Notes under the pieces: generated by a model
Seen by the model: only the letters and a program-made list of their open reading frames with translations
What the model was told of the DNA's origin: nothing
The model's database searches: none
DNA from: Anisakis pegreffii
Taxonomy: Eukaryota; Nematoda; Chromadorea; Rhabditida; Anisakidae
Direction: 5' to 3'
NCBI GenBank assembly: GCA_035041965.1
Contig: JAPYMA010000216.1
Location: 62,001-126,000 of the forward strand
Length of the DNA stretch: 64,000 bases
Shown here: positions 1 to 12,543 of the stretch, one piece after another
Numbering within the stretch: the first letter of the stretch is position 1
Layout: each line of letters opens with the position of its first letter
Translations under genes and position numbers: made by a program

Positions 1-127
1 ATCATAAGAAAAGAACTTGACATGAATAATACGAATAACTACCATAACTGGAGGTATACGGATCGGATATGACTTGACACAAAAACATCGAATAAAACTA
101 AATCAATATGATTAAATGAAAGAATAC

Positions 128-3100
128 TTCATAAGAGAGCCGTGGAACTAAATCGTCTCCAACGATCACACTAAACACCATATTCTCGGTTTCAGGCAAT
201 CCACTCTCGCTAATCACACAACCAGGTGGTGAGAACGCGTAACATCGAATTGTTTCGTACGATTGTCTGAACAACAAACTTCCTCAATGTGCAATCACAA
301 TCGCTCAATATTCAATTCGAACACAACAAACACACAAAAATCAAACCAACGCTCATTCAAAACATCCAAATATGCAATACATAAAGTCACTCATAATCCC
401 AAAACAAATAATAATGCACTCACTTCAGTAACAGTGCAAGAAGTGTAGCAACTCCAGCACCCAGAGAGTGTCCACAAATAGTAATACCGTAATTTGGATA
501 GAGCACTTTCAAGTCCTCGAGTACGTTATGCTCTTTCAGTGTTTCCAAAACATATCGTGCACTTCGCAACATACCTCGATGCACTCGTACCTCCTTAACA
601 CTACCATATGTAGTGAAAGATTTATTGAACTTTCCAGATTCGCATTATTAGCCAAATATTCATCAAGTACTGTACAAATTACAAAACAAAAAACAAATAA
701 ATGTCCAATCCAAATGTCCAATCGTATCATAATAACAATCGAAATCAATAATAATAATAATAATAATAATAAAGCATGACAAAAACAATAAGAACCTGTC
801 CATCAGCATCAAGATTTTGATCCTTTCGAAGGATCGGATCGCAATCGACGTCCACAGAAAAGACTTCATCATCCACTGTAAGATCTGTTATTAAATCCGT
901 CAGCGACACTGTTCCTCTCAACGCTATTATAATACTTTCACTAACTGCATCCACTGACACCACGAATGGCACCTATAACAATCAACAATAACACATCCAA
1001 CTAAAAATAAGCAAATATCACATCGCAAACCAAATATTTCATCAACGATCAGGATGACTCTTTCATAAACCAATCAAATCAACTTTCATAAAACGTAAAT
1101 TCCATCAAATTACTGAACTCATCAAAACAATTTCATTCAATCAAAAGCATTCAAACGGACTTGATAAAGACGATTTTTGAACGATACGAAGAATATATCG
1201 GTACGCGGACAATTTGAAATGAGTTGAAATGATGCTGTTCCGCACAGACAACAATTATCCTCCACTACCAACACTTCGTTGCATCTTAATTCACTTTATG
1301 GGTCAATTCGAAACGATAACGGCAACAAAACTGACAAACTACAACACAACGTCAACAAATCAACACTAACTTGCACTTCTTACAGCAGTCCAACTTCTTG
1401 AACAATTTCCACCACGCACAACAACCGCAATTATTCAACATGTATGTAGGCCAACCGTACACGGCCGTTGCGAATTCCATCATTCGACGTGCGTTCTCGA
1501 TAGTCATCCAGTCAGGTGCCTTCAATTAGGAGTACTTCTGCATATACACACATAACAACAGTCAAATTAGTAACAGTCACAATGATATTGAGTAGATTAA
1601 AGATAATAATGGGAATGCCCAATATCTGGGTTTATTCAAAAAAGACGGTCCAGGAAGATTTCCGAGTTAATTACTGCCGTAACTTGTTCATGATGAACAA
1701 CGAGAATAATATTTTGAAATACTAACGTGAACACAGTGAATTGCAATTGCAAACGAATCAATGAATTTGCGATGATAACTAATCGAATACTAAACCTGTG
1801 TAGAAGGAGAAGCGGTGGGTTCATGTGTTTGATGCTGAATTGAATGTGAGTGTGTTAGAAGGGATAAACCAGCCAACACATCCGATGCAACCAAATCCAC
1901 ATCAGCGAAGAACGACGCGATTAACGTTGCGATATCATCCAACGCATTTCGCATTATCTCATCTTGACCAATTGCACACTACAATTTCTATTTGCATATT
2001 ATCATAACTATGAGTATGACTATTATCAGTACTTTAGTCTTATATTCTCATGTCAAAAATATCGTTTGCATTTTTCTCATTGCTAGATACATCTGCAGAC
2101 GTTCATGAATGAATTCATTCTGCACAAAAAATGAAACAAAATTTGAATAAAAAGGCAATTTACGTGATTAAGAAATGAATGACGTTTGAACGATTGGATT
2201 ATTTGTCAATCCAAATTAAGATATTTAAACAATAAATGAAAAGAAACAGAACAAACCAATTTGAGACGACGTGTCCATGAAAGACGTTCGTGCATTAATG
2301 ACTGCTCAATTCGGTTATCACCCGACGGATTGAAAACGATCGCAACACCAAAAAACACCGATAGTATCAACGCCCATTGCAACAGCACACTGATTCGAAC
2401 ACCGATCATCATATGACACAAATCATCATTTTCTTAACATTCATTCATTACTGCCACTCATTTAAACTATTAAAACTGATACTATTGTCAACATCATTAT
2501 TGTTATCAGCTTCACCCTATCATTATTACTACCGAATATCACGTCTCATTAGAAAACTGATCAACTAAAACTCGAACACCCCCACCGAAACATATTAACG
2601 ATAAATATAGGCTCAATTCCATGTAAAATCCAAATAACACTGACTATTTTATTTGCTTATTGTATGATTAATAATGGACTATTCGAATGTAAGCACTGCA
2701 ATGAACATCAACGTGGAAGCGAGGCTTCAAAGAAATGAAAAAGAAAAAGTAATCCTAGTGAACCGACCAAAAGCAAGAAGCGTAGAAATGACGATACAAA
2801 TGAATTCGACGAAGAACAAAGGGAGTCTAAAATACAAGAGAGTTGGAACGAGATGTCGTGGATACGGGTCTAAAATGGATCCTTTCGAGCTATGATATGC
2901 CAACGTTATACACCAAATAAGGGTGATTATATTCAACGCGAACAATATACATAAATACGCTAGAAAGTCGGTTGATGCACAGTTCAGTGGATTGTGCACC
3001 ACGACTAGCGCTAATGCTGACACCACCCTGAAAACATACAAAGTGAATTATCAATTTTCAGTTTAATTAAAAATGTAATCCACGAACAAATATGGCTAAA

Positions 3101-3312
3101 GAGGAACGTTTTATTTTGAAAAAGACAATTCAAAACGACATATTACCCTTACCGATTATGTGCGTTTATAAAATGTTTTTAATGAAGGATGAATGGAAAT
3201 AAAACAAAAGCACGAACCATAAAAAACGAATAAAAGCTTCTGTAAGGGCTGGAAATACGAAATCGTCACTAGCGATATTCCAACGACGTCCGAATGCAAC
3301 CAGAGAAGGCAT
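128..3312 (-). CDS. sn-1-specific diacylglycerol lipase (DAGL-alpha/beta type), 5' portion, 9 exons
   Basis: Membrane serine hydrolase that releases 2-arachidonoylglycerol from diacylglycerol. Exons read on the minus strand: 3312-3218, 3027-2768, 2432-2257, 1978-1796, 1519-1371, 1284-1161, 972-796, 593-424, 266-128; every junction keeps phase and gives 491 codons. The N-terminus MPSLVAFGRRWNIASDDF matches the DAGL family start. Hydrophobic segments in exons 1-3 form the usual membrane bundle, followed by WTRRLKL, the motif SDVLAGLSLL, a Cys-rich stretch, and the Lipase_3 core PFVVSVDA...RGTVSLTDLITDLT. The nucleophile lies in GHSLGAG (Ser about 431) and the acid in GDDLVPR (Asp about 483). 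Their spacing of 52 residues equals that in human DAGLA. The catalytic His and the C-terminal tail lie beyond base 1, so the gene is partial. The start is fixed by homology. DAGL identity is very secure; alpha versus beta is not decided. Confidence 0.92.
747..773. repeat. (AAT)n microsatellite
   Basis: About nine AAT units lie in the DAGL intron just after the exon ending at 796. They produce the artificial poly-Tyr run in the minus-strand reading. Confidence 0.9.
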
Positions 3313-4145
3313 CAAATCATCTTTAAAATACTCTTTTCAATCCGCATTTCTGATCGCTCTTATTGCAACAAATGAACAGCAACGAATAAACGAAAATGAT
3401 AAATTGGATTTACGTCTATCACACTGCGCATACGTCAATAAACGTTCTTAAAGATCCATAGCAACATGTCGATGAATAACAAGTCAATAATATGATTTCT
3501 AAGTGTTACTAATGCATCAACAAATTCGTCATCAAAATAATATCTGATTGAGAATAAGCGAACAGAGAAGACCACACCAATAAATAAATAACATTAGAAA
3601 TCTGGTCTGTGCGCCCGAAACACTTCACAGTTAATAGACTGGTAAGAACGATTTATCGCTATCGTTTGGCATAACAATAAAGTTTTCGATATCAGTTATA
3701 ACTGAGCTATTTCCCGATGTAATAGTTGTCGAATAGTTATCAGCCAGGAACATGTGATGAGTCATATCAAAAATATTCGTTCATGTGAAGGTGAATAAAA
3801 GGTTTAAACAAATATGACAAATGTACTACATGCACCTATGCACATGTAGTTCATGCGAATGAGAAACGATTATGACATGAACCGAACTGTGTAAATGAAT
3901 CAAGGCACAACGAAATCTGGGTCAATCACTCGTTAATCTTTTCCCTTTTCTATGTTCATGAATGACGAGAAAATATATTCTGAAATGAATGCACAAAAAC
4001 AGAGAAAACGAACAATCCGAAACGAATCGAATAAGAAAATAACCGTGAATTGAATAACTGACTATGAGGCAAAATTCAACAAAATAACAGCAAAGTATAC
4101 AACCATTATCGTGAGATTATCAATATGAGCCGTAAGTGTGCAAAA

Positions 4146-4621
4146 TCTTTGAAAAATCGCTCGTCGCAAATCGCACATTCATTCATGTGTGCACAGATTG
4201 ATTGTTCGCATTGCAAATACTGTGTTCACAGATATCTTCTTTCAATAACATAAAGCGAGTAATGATTATCAAATTGAATTATAGTGGTGAGCTGATTATA
4301 TTCGTGCTTAGACTCAGGCTGAGACCGATATGGGACTGAGCATTAGACAAAATGTCCGTTCTATTGTTTCACTGTGAGGTTTTCCTTAATTGCTTAGGCT
4401 TAGGTTCAGGCTAAAGCTTAGGTTCAGACTTACAAGGCTCAGAATTACGTTCAGGCTTAGGCTTGGGCTTAGACTTAGGCTTATTGTTAGGCTTAGGCTA
4501 CGTTCCATTGCCATAGCAAGTCAGTATACGGTTATGCGGGCCAGCATCCATAGTGAGGTTCTCTCCCACATATTGCACAATTGAGCAAACGTGCGATTTG
4601 CGACGAGCGATTTTTCAAAGA
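4146..4621. mobile_element. MITE-like element with 31-bp perfect terminal inverted repeats
   Basis: The stretch at 4146-4176 is the exact reverse complement of 4591-4621 (31 of 31 bases). The repeat begins TCTTTGAAAAATCGC and includes TCGTCGCAAATCGCAC. The 476-bp element has no coding capacity and carries a degenerate TTAGGC-like core. I saw no clear target-site duplication: the flanks read aaaa and accg. A non-autonomous DNA transposon is the simplest reading; a single long-loop inverted duplication is the alternative. Confidence 0.75.
4392..4499 (+). repeat. Degenerate TTAGGC-like tract (nematode telomere unit)
   Basis: TTAGGC, TTAGGT, TCAGGC and TTGGGC units recur in 6-bp register or near it, for example GGCTTAGGCTTGGGCTTAG. 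TTAGGC is the telomere repeat of nematodes. The tract lies inside the inverted-repeat element rather than at a chromosome end. Confidence 0.7.
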
Positions 4622-5778
4622 ACCGCATTTAACAATCTGAAAGCAGCATTTCAATAAAGAAATTGTTGACGTCGAATTGATAAAGTATGTCTGTCAATCG
4701 TTTCGCAGAGAGAAATTGCCAAAGACGGATAGAACGTTAGAGGAATGGAAAAGTACGTGTTGGGGAGCGATCGATTGCCGCAAAGGTGCAGCATTGAGTA
4801 AGGAGATGATGATGCACTTCACCGTTAATCAATCATTCGAACGTTCGATTCGATAGAGAAGTCTTCGGCACACGCATAGTAATAAGCATGAATCGTGTAA
4901 ATCTCTTAGGTGTTCCAGACTATGAGATCGATTTAAAAACTCTTATGAGAGTTGATGCTACTGAAATCAACCTGTGCACATGCACTTCATATCGATGACA
5001 TGACCATTTGTGGACCGACGTGCATTTCACTTTCATCCGTTTCGGAATTCTACTTCTGCTGAAAACCGGCTGATAGTATGCAACAGTATGCAATCAATTC
5101 TTGAACGGTTTATGAACGATAAAGAAAGGCAACCGATGTTCGGAAGGAGTATGGCGTGTATCCAAAATTTAAATTGAACACAATTTCAATTTATGAATTG
5201 TATTTGGCAAAATTGATGCACTGATGCGAAATGCGCAATATTAATGATGGCCAAAATGTCTGCTTGAAGAACACTTTATTGGGAATAGATTTGTCATGAC
5301 TGTTAGTAGTAAAGTTATGAATTTTATCCACTGAGTTACTTCTTTTTTCATTTGTTTCGTTTTATTCACTGATTTTGACGTACGACGTTTCAACGGCGAA
5401 TTTACATTGTTGTTTCTCGTCTCTTCATTAAGTGGTCGTTTTTTTTGCTGCAGGTATGTTGTTGTCAGCAACGAACTGTGCTATAAATTATGATGCCTGG
5501 ATGGCTGTTGGCGTTGTCATTTGACACTTCTCGCTCGGCTATCCTGATTAGATAGTTTCTTTAAAGGGCACAACTTTCATTCGTATGTGTTCCGTTGAGA
5601 TAGCGGACAATTCGTATGGTTTATTGCCGTTTTAGGAATACGAGGTTGCATGCGTGTGAAGCGAATTTGTTGAGTTATTGATTGAGCAAAATAATTGATG
5701 AGATTGAGCAATTGCAGGTGCAGTGTTAAGGTTTTGATTTGATGTGCTGAAAAGCGGGTGAAGAAACATTCGAATAAA

Positions 5779-8700
5779 ATGGGTGCATATCTGAACAAAC
5801 CAATTACGGATAAAGAAACTGAGGTCGGTGAAAATGGTCGTGTTCGTTTCGCAGCGACCACAATGCAAGGATGGCGGGTTAATCAGGAGGTTTGTTTTTC
5901 ACTTGTTTCATCCGATTTCATACCCAGAATCAGTCTTGACTGAGTGGTCTCGCGGCGGAAATTTTTGCATGACGTAAAGAAATCCTGGAAAGGGAATGCA
6001 GAACGGAAAAAAAATACTACGGTACAGTCTTCGAGAGGAAGATTCATCCACATAAACTGTTCATGTGCACGCACCACTGACATAACTTTTGCGCGTAAAT
6101 ATTGGATTTTTAAGTTTGTCAGTCTTCATGGAATTACTTCAGTGACAGAATTTAGAAAAGAAATGGAGTGATTTAACGATTCGTCGTAATCAGCAATAGT
6201 TGATTCGAGAGGATGATGTTGCTGATATGAATATGTTACAAAACCAAATTTCAGGATGCACACAATTGCATACTTGAATTTGATGAGAACTGTTCGCTTT
6301 TTGCGGTTTACGATGGGCATGGAGGTTTGCTTTTGAGCATCATTTCAGCAATTGTTTTGATTTATTTCACTGAAACATTTCACTTCTTACGGAGTTAGTC
6401 CCATCATTGGGCAGCATTTGAACGTGCCTTTTGTAAAATTTTTGTAGTTTTTTTCATTGATTATTTTCGTTTTGTGCTCTCATCCTATTCCTTCATCGAT
6501 GAACTTCAATAAAAAAACTTAAACCTTTTTTGGTCTCGGAATTGACGCGGACGTGTGAATACGGTTTAACGCTATGACTGAGAGTTCCACTTATTTTTAA
6601 TAAAGATTTGCTGACAATTTATTTTCTTAATTAAAATTAACCGTTACACAGCATGCAAATTAAGCAATAAAATCACATAGTGTCTATTTATACAGATTTA
6701 TAAAATGCATATAATTTACTGAAAGCAACCATTTAAGGCAGTGAAGTGGCTCGCTATACGGCTCTGCATTTACCTGATTTTTTGAAAGCAAAAGATTCGT
6801 GGAAGAGTGGAGATTATCAGAAAGCGTTGGATGAAGCATTTCTTGAATTTGATGCATTGCTAAGGTTGTCACTTTGTATCCATGACTGCTTGCTTATCAT
6901 ATACTTGTTTAATTACTTTTCTGAGAAAACAAATACTAACATGCAGCAATCGATAAATGAGAATATAATTTATAGATCAAATGAAGTTCTGAAGGAACTG
7001 AAAGTTATGGCCGGTATGCCGAATGCAGAACACAGTGAGAACAGCGATGATGAAGACAAGGTGATTTGATTTGTTCCTTATAACGAACGATCTTATTTGA
7101 ATCTGTATCTAAATTGCATTTATGATTATGATAATATTAATGATAATGAATGCTTACTTATCAAGGAGGCACTTTGCGAAGAGGCGGCAATGCCACTGGA
7201 GTCATTACTAGAGAAGTATGGATTTGCATTTCCGAGAAATCATAATGGTAGGGCGCCTATGAATTTAGAGGATTTGTATGCTCTCAGAGATATACACGAG
7301 AGGGAAATGGCCAGGACTGAGGTACATGCTCAATATTTTTACTTATTATTATACCTAATAATGCTTAGTGCTATTGTATATTGCTGTTATTATGATGAAT
7401 TGTTGCTCATTTAGTTTTAGTGTTAAGTTGACGAGCGACTGTAATGAAATGCACAACTTTGAAGTTGCAGGAAGAGGTCGTGCAGAAAAAAGAGAATGGA
7501 TGTGAAGTGGCGGATGCTTCGAGTCATGATAACGATGCTGATATGACGACGAGAGATGGCAACGGCAATGCTGACAGCGACGTTCGACAGGACGATAAGA
7601 AGAAGAAACGACTTTGTGAATCACCCATTGGAGATGCAGCAAAAAGAACCAAATCGTCTGATAACACCAACGACAATCGTTTGTTTCCATTTATTTCGTT
7701 CGTTGTGGACTATGTCAGGTAATGAATCGATATTGCAGAAGATAACAGCGAATCGTCAAGTGTGCTTGCGCGTAGACATTGCTTCTCGGAATCACATTCC
7801 TCAGCTTGTACCACTTCTGATGACAGCACAATTCATAATAATGGGTTGGTTCACTTCATTTTCCTTCTTTCACTTCTCATTCATTATTTATGCTCAAGCG
7901 AAATCAGTTCAAAGAAATAAGTGTATGTATAAGTTACACGTATAAAAACAATAACAAAAGAGAATTTAACTATAATATAAGAGTACAAAAACATGATATC
8001 TATAAGTATAAGAGAATACAAAAACATGATATAAGAAAAAATATTGCAGTCTAACCGCATCAACGAGACGAGAAAGAGCCTCGAAAAGCGAGTCAGAAGC
8101 GGCCGAGATAGAGAAGGAGGGCAAACAAGAGATAAAGCACGCCCCAGATATGAGACAGATAGCCGAGCAGTGTCGTTCGGACAAGCCACAGCCATCGGCC
8201 ACACCAGAAACCCAAACAGCCGTCTCGTCGGACTCAGAGCAGTCGGTAGACGATGACTATCATGAAGACGAGGAAATGAGTGAAGAAGAGGAATCCGATG
8301 AGGTCGACGACGATGAGGATGCCGCGTATAACGGTCCGACCGGGGATACGCCTGGCGAGGACTCTGGAACTACGGCGTGTCTGTTGGCGCTTTTTAAGGA
8401 CAAGGTGATCGTGGCGAATGCGGGCGATAGTCGTGCGGTGCTGTGCAGAAATGGAGTGGCGGTAGACTTGTCTATAGATCACAAACCCGAGGATGAAAGC
8501 GGTACGTACGGAAGTGTGTTGCTTGCTCGTGATTTGCCTGGTTTATTGAATGCTTGTTGATGTTTGCAGAGAGAACGCGAATAGAGGCAGCTGGAGGTGA
8601 AATTAGTTTGGACGGACGAGTCAACGGTGGTCTCAATCTTTCGAGGTATTTGAGTTTAGTGATCGAGATCGGTAACGGTGATCGTAAGTGGCATGATTTC

Positions 8701-9450
8701 AGAGCACTTGGTGATCACTTCTATAAGAAGAATGGATCGTTACCGCTGAAGGACCAAATGATCTCGGCTCAACCAGATGTAAAACTGTATCCGATTGAAC
8801 CAGAAGACGAATTTGTTATTATTGCATGTGACGGAATATGGTATCTATTTCATCATTGTTTATGTTAGGGTTAATTACAAGCTGAAGGATTCCCTTCTCA
8901 AAATAGGCGAATTCAAGTGCGAATTAATAGCGATGATGTTGGCCAAAAAATTCATTTGTCCAATCATTTTATTCTACAAAAAAAAACAAAACAACGATAT
9001 TACATTTCAACAATGCATCACTTGAGTACACTGAACGTTCAGTACAACTTTAATAGTTACATAATTTTTACTGTGCATAAATTATTACAGAAAGGTTGAA
9101 AAATAAGAGTGATGATTAGCAAAGATAATGAATGATTGCGAACTTTAAAGGAACTCGATGAGCAGTCAAGAAGCAATTGATTTCATTCGAAAGAGGATAT
9201 CGGATGGTGTGGCAATAAAAGATATTTGTGAACAGGTTATTAATAGTCATTTCATTAAAATAACCTAATGAACTACCTTCAAATATTTTCGGATGATGGA
9301 TACGATAAAAATGTTATCAAATGCCATGCGAAAGATTCACAAAAAGAAATCTTTCAGATGTGTAACGAATGTTTATCACCGAACACAGCTGGTGATGGAA
9401 CAGGATGTGACAATATGACTGTAATTGTGGCCGAATTAATGCGACAGTAG
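5779..9450 (+). CDS. PPM1G: PP2C-family Ser/Thr phosphatase PPM1G (PP2C-gamma), 12 exons
   Basis: Mn/Mg-dependent nuclear phosphatase linked to splicing and chromatin in animals. Exons: 5779-5889, 6255-6324, 6738-6864, 6976-7060, 7166-7321, 7471-7678, 7739-7844, 8050-8501, 8570-8645, 8703-8840, 9151-9235, 9358-9450. All phases close, giving 568 aa (human 546). The start MGAYLNKP followed by TTMQGWRV is the PPM1G signature. Metal-binding and core motifs are present in order: VYDGHGG (Asp57), SGTTAC (393-398), AGDSRAVLC (412-420), DHKPED, NLSRALGDHF, ACDGIW (505-510) and GCDNMTV (554-560). As in the family, an acidic Ser/Glu/Asp-rich insert (about 130-390) splits the catalytic domain. The Lys-rich C-terminal tail of vertebrate PPM1G is missing: the protein ends VAELMRQ. 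No broken motif is seen. Confidence 0.95.
7977..8036. repeat. Two direct copies of a ~28-bp AT-rich unit
   Basis: Two near-identical copies containing TACAAAAACATGATAT (about 7985-8000 and 8018-8033) lie at the 3' end of the PPM1G intron before the exon at 8050. Confidence 0.7.
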
Positions 9451-9712
9451 TCGTAATACTAAATTATCATATTTCTTCATTCAGTTCAAATTCAACTCAA
9501 ACTTGTTAATACTATAATATGTTATATCTTATTACAAAACATCCACAATTCACTCAGTTATGTGAAATTGATAAGGCGCAATACATTATATTATAACTAT
9601 CGAGTAAGGATAAGAGACGAAGAGGACGTTAAAATATTGTTCCCTTTTAATCTATTTGGTATTCATTTGATTTCATTTTATATCTTTGTTCTTTTTTTTT
9701 CATTTGTCACCA

Positions 9713-11005
9713 TCATTTTTTCGACTCGCTCCCCTCTTTGTCGTTTACATCCGAAAATCGAGATCTGATTCCCTCTTTATCGAAGAAGTCTGTCAGTTCA
9801 CCTTCTTTGTGCATCTGTACCAAAATATCGCATCCTCCGACGAAATTACCGTTCACGAACACCTCAAATTATAATAAATATTTTCATTAGTTCAGCTGTC
9901 ACTATTTCATTATTAATGTAACTAATATATGGATTTTTATTTGGATTTTGTTGTTACATTCATGCTGAAAAAGAGTTAATTTTTGTTGTGAGCGAAAGCT
10001 GAGTGTTTTGGAAAGGAAGTGGTAGTGCTTATGCGCAGATATGAGACGAGTTTTTGATGTGATTGTTGATGAGTGATCATCGAAAGAAGACTGAAAATTG
10101 TGTCGATTGATCGGTCGGTCGGTCGCTTAATTTGTTTACGTGACGATTATCAGTGGAACTATTGTTGTTGAGATGACTTAAAATTTTGATTCCATTTTCA
10201 TCTTTTCTCGTTTCATTTTGTAAAACAACACACGGCTTTTCTCTGTTTAGTTCGTTTGTAGAACTGAATAAATGAATTAGAAATTTTTCGACTGGAAACA
10301 TTTCGTTGACATTGTGCTCGTATTATATAGATGCACTGCAGTTGGATGCGAAAAAATGTGATGGTTCATTTGATAATTTTGCGTGTAGAAATCAGAATAT
10401 TCGAATGTTATAATTGTGAGTTTATTAAATTGATCCACTCGAATTCTTTATCCAGTTCTTTTGAACTTGTCGGCAAGCAAACCAATAGACTCACTTGAGG
10501 TATGGTTGGCCAATCGCTGAATTTCTTGATGCCCTCACGGACGGCTTCATCATCCAAAACGTTGTAATCTTTGAATTTAATCTCATGAAAATCTAGCACC
10601 TGAAATATAATATATTCAGTCGGCTATGAGGATTAGGATCCGTGATACGACACCAAAGATTCATTTGCAGCATCAAAATTAAGGGAAAGGACCGATGTTA
10701 ATAAGTGCATCGAACACATAATGAAGAGCTAAATAAATAACTAAAAAACGAACAAACAAATAATTTAAACGAATAAACATTGTAAATAAGAAACGAATAA
10801 TGAACAATACCATTTTAACGTTTTTACTAAAGCCACACATCGGTTCTTGTTGAGTACCCTTCATGAACACCACCACCGGTGAACTATTGACGTACTTTTG
10901 CAGACGACTCCTCAGATCGGCGCTCAGTTCAGCACTTGAACTCGCATAAAAACGTACCGAGTTCAACAGTGATCGTTTGAAAAATTGTTGCATTGTCAAC
11001 GCCAT
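9713..11005 (-). CDS. GLRX5: Mitochondrial monothiol glutaredoxin 5 (Fe-S cluster transfer), 3 exons
   Basis: Binds and hands on [2Fe-2S] clusters in mitochondria. Exons on the minus strand: 11005-10811, 10599-10495, 9862-9713, giving 149 aa in phase. The first about 22 residues (MALTMQQFFKRS...) are basic, hydroxylated and free of acidic residues, which fits a mitochondrial targeting peptide. The monothiol active site is CGFS at 57-60, preceded by VFMKGTQQEP. WPTIPQVFVNG supplies the cis-Pro glutathione site and FVGGCDI the C-terminal GG-C-D motif. Length equals the animal GLRX5 norm. The gene converges with PPM1G, leaving 262 bp between the stops. The second Met (residue 5) could also start translation. 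Identity is secure. Confidence 0.95.
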
Positions 11006-12543
11006 CTTTAAGAAACTATTATTATACTTCACTGCTTTGCAACTTTCATTCATCTGCTTCAACCGAACACGGCGTTATTCATTCACAATGCAAATATATT
11101 CTCAAAGAAACATTTGACATCAATACGTTCGAAGAATAACACATGATAACGTATCGTCAACAGATGATTCGCTCAACCTGACGAAGTCTTATCGTGAGGT
11201 ATCATTATCGGAAGATGCTATCCATCTATATAATTCGAGCACTAGTACAACGTCGACTGGCAATCCAACCGACGATATGACACTCTCGAAATATCCGACA
11301 GAGGCAAACGCCTCTAGATTCACTTCACGACAGAACTGTTTTTGTTACTATTAATGTTTTGAAATGATTTGTGGTTTGGCTGATTTATCAACAGACATCT
11401 TTTGGTTCATATTCATATCATTTAATGCGTGACAATGTAAACATTTTCACTCCTGGCCAAAAGTCTGCAACAAACAGCTATCAAAGGAAACAGTCGTAAC
11501 TGCCATCTAAATTATTGAGGATATTCACAGCACAAAACTATACTTTTATACTGCTCTAACATTACCACTACAATATAGTAAACGTTCCAATTTACAGTTT
11601 CATCAATACTTTACGAAATGAACAAGTCAATTGGAAATAAGATAACCAATAAGTTGATGATACCTCATTCTTGATTAAATTCCCCTCAACTTAATCACGA
11701 CTGATAACAACCCGACGGAGTGTTCCTATAGTTTTGAATTTTAATAAAGTTTCAACAAATACCAGAGGGAAATACTTTATGAACACCTAAGTGATATAAA
11801 CATTTTGCGGAGAAAATATCCACAAGAAATTTTGATGGCTACAAATGATGTCTGGCATCATATAGTGAAAACGTTCGAATAGAAAATATTCCCATTTCGA
11901 TTAGTTTCAGTTTGCTTTATAACAAATCAGTGGCTGACTTGAATTGGTCTTGCATAAACAACAACGACGTCTTCAACTTACGACACAACGCATTTGTTAT
12001 CACTCACGATTCCGTTATGATCTTATGATCTCATTCACTTGCTTATCAAATATTGAGACGACATTAAATGATCGACTGAATATTATAACACATGGGAGTT
12101 AGTCGTTGCAGAATCATTCTTTTATTTGATCACTCAGCAAATCAAAACGCACAAAAATCGAAATAAAGCATCCCGTGTTCAAAAACAATCAATGTTAATT
12201 GTAATAAGATCAGCAAATAGAATTTGCAAATGTCATGAAGAAATTCAATTAAACGTGATTAAATCAACTAAGATGAAAGTTTTCGAACTGATATACAAAA
12301 GCGAAATATTTATTATGGATGAAGATTACAATATGCAGCGATAATAATAACGATAACAACAATAAAAGATGAAGTATGCGAAACATGAAATGTTCACAAA
12401 ATACAACAAAAGGCATAATCAGAAGGTCGTATCAACCAATTAATCAATCGTTCAGATCTACACATCAACTCATATACAGAAATACAATCGTTGTCACTCA
12501 AGCTGAGATATTACAGTACTATTCACAATACGCATTATCGATC
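11006..12543. other. Intergenic region between PP4C and GLRX5
   Basis: No exon, RNA gene or strong repeat is seen. The two flanking genes share the minus strand, so this stretch holds the PP4C 3' end and the GLRX5 promoter. A gap of 1.5 kb is long for a nematode operon. Confidence 0.5.

Larger units (their letters stand above)
3313..5778. other. Intergenic region between divergent DAGL and PPM1G genes
   Basis: No exon with family similarity was found here. The region must hold both promoters. A transposon-like element occupies 4146-4621. A short inverted repeat, ACTACATG / CATGTAGT, sits at 3826-3851. A minus-strand frame at 5241-5471 is basic and Lys/Arg-rich but matches nothing I know. Confidence 0.6.

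Noticed and set aside
5241..5471. Minus-strand 76-codon basic frame upstream of PPM1G
   Set aside because: Lys/Arg/Asn-rich with an acceptor-like CAG, but no partner exon, homologue or clear start. Kept only as a remark.
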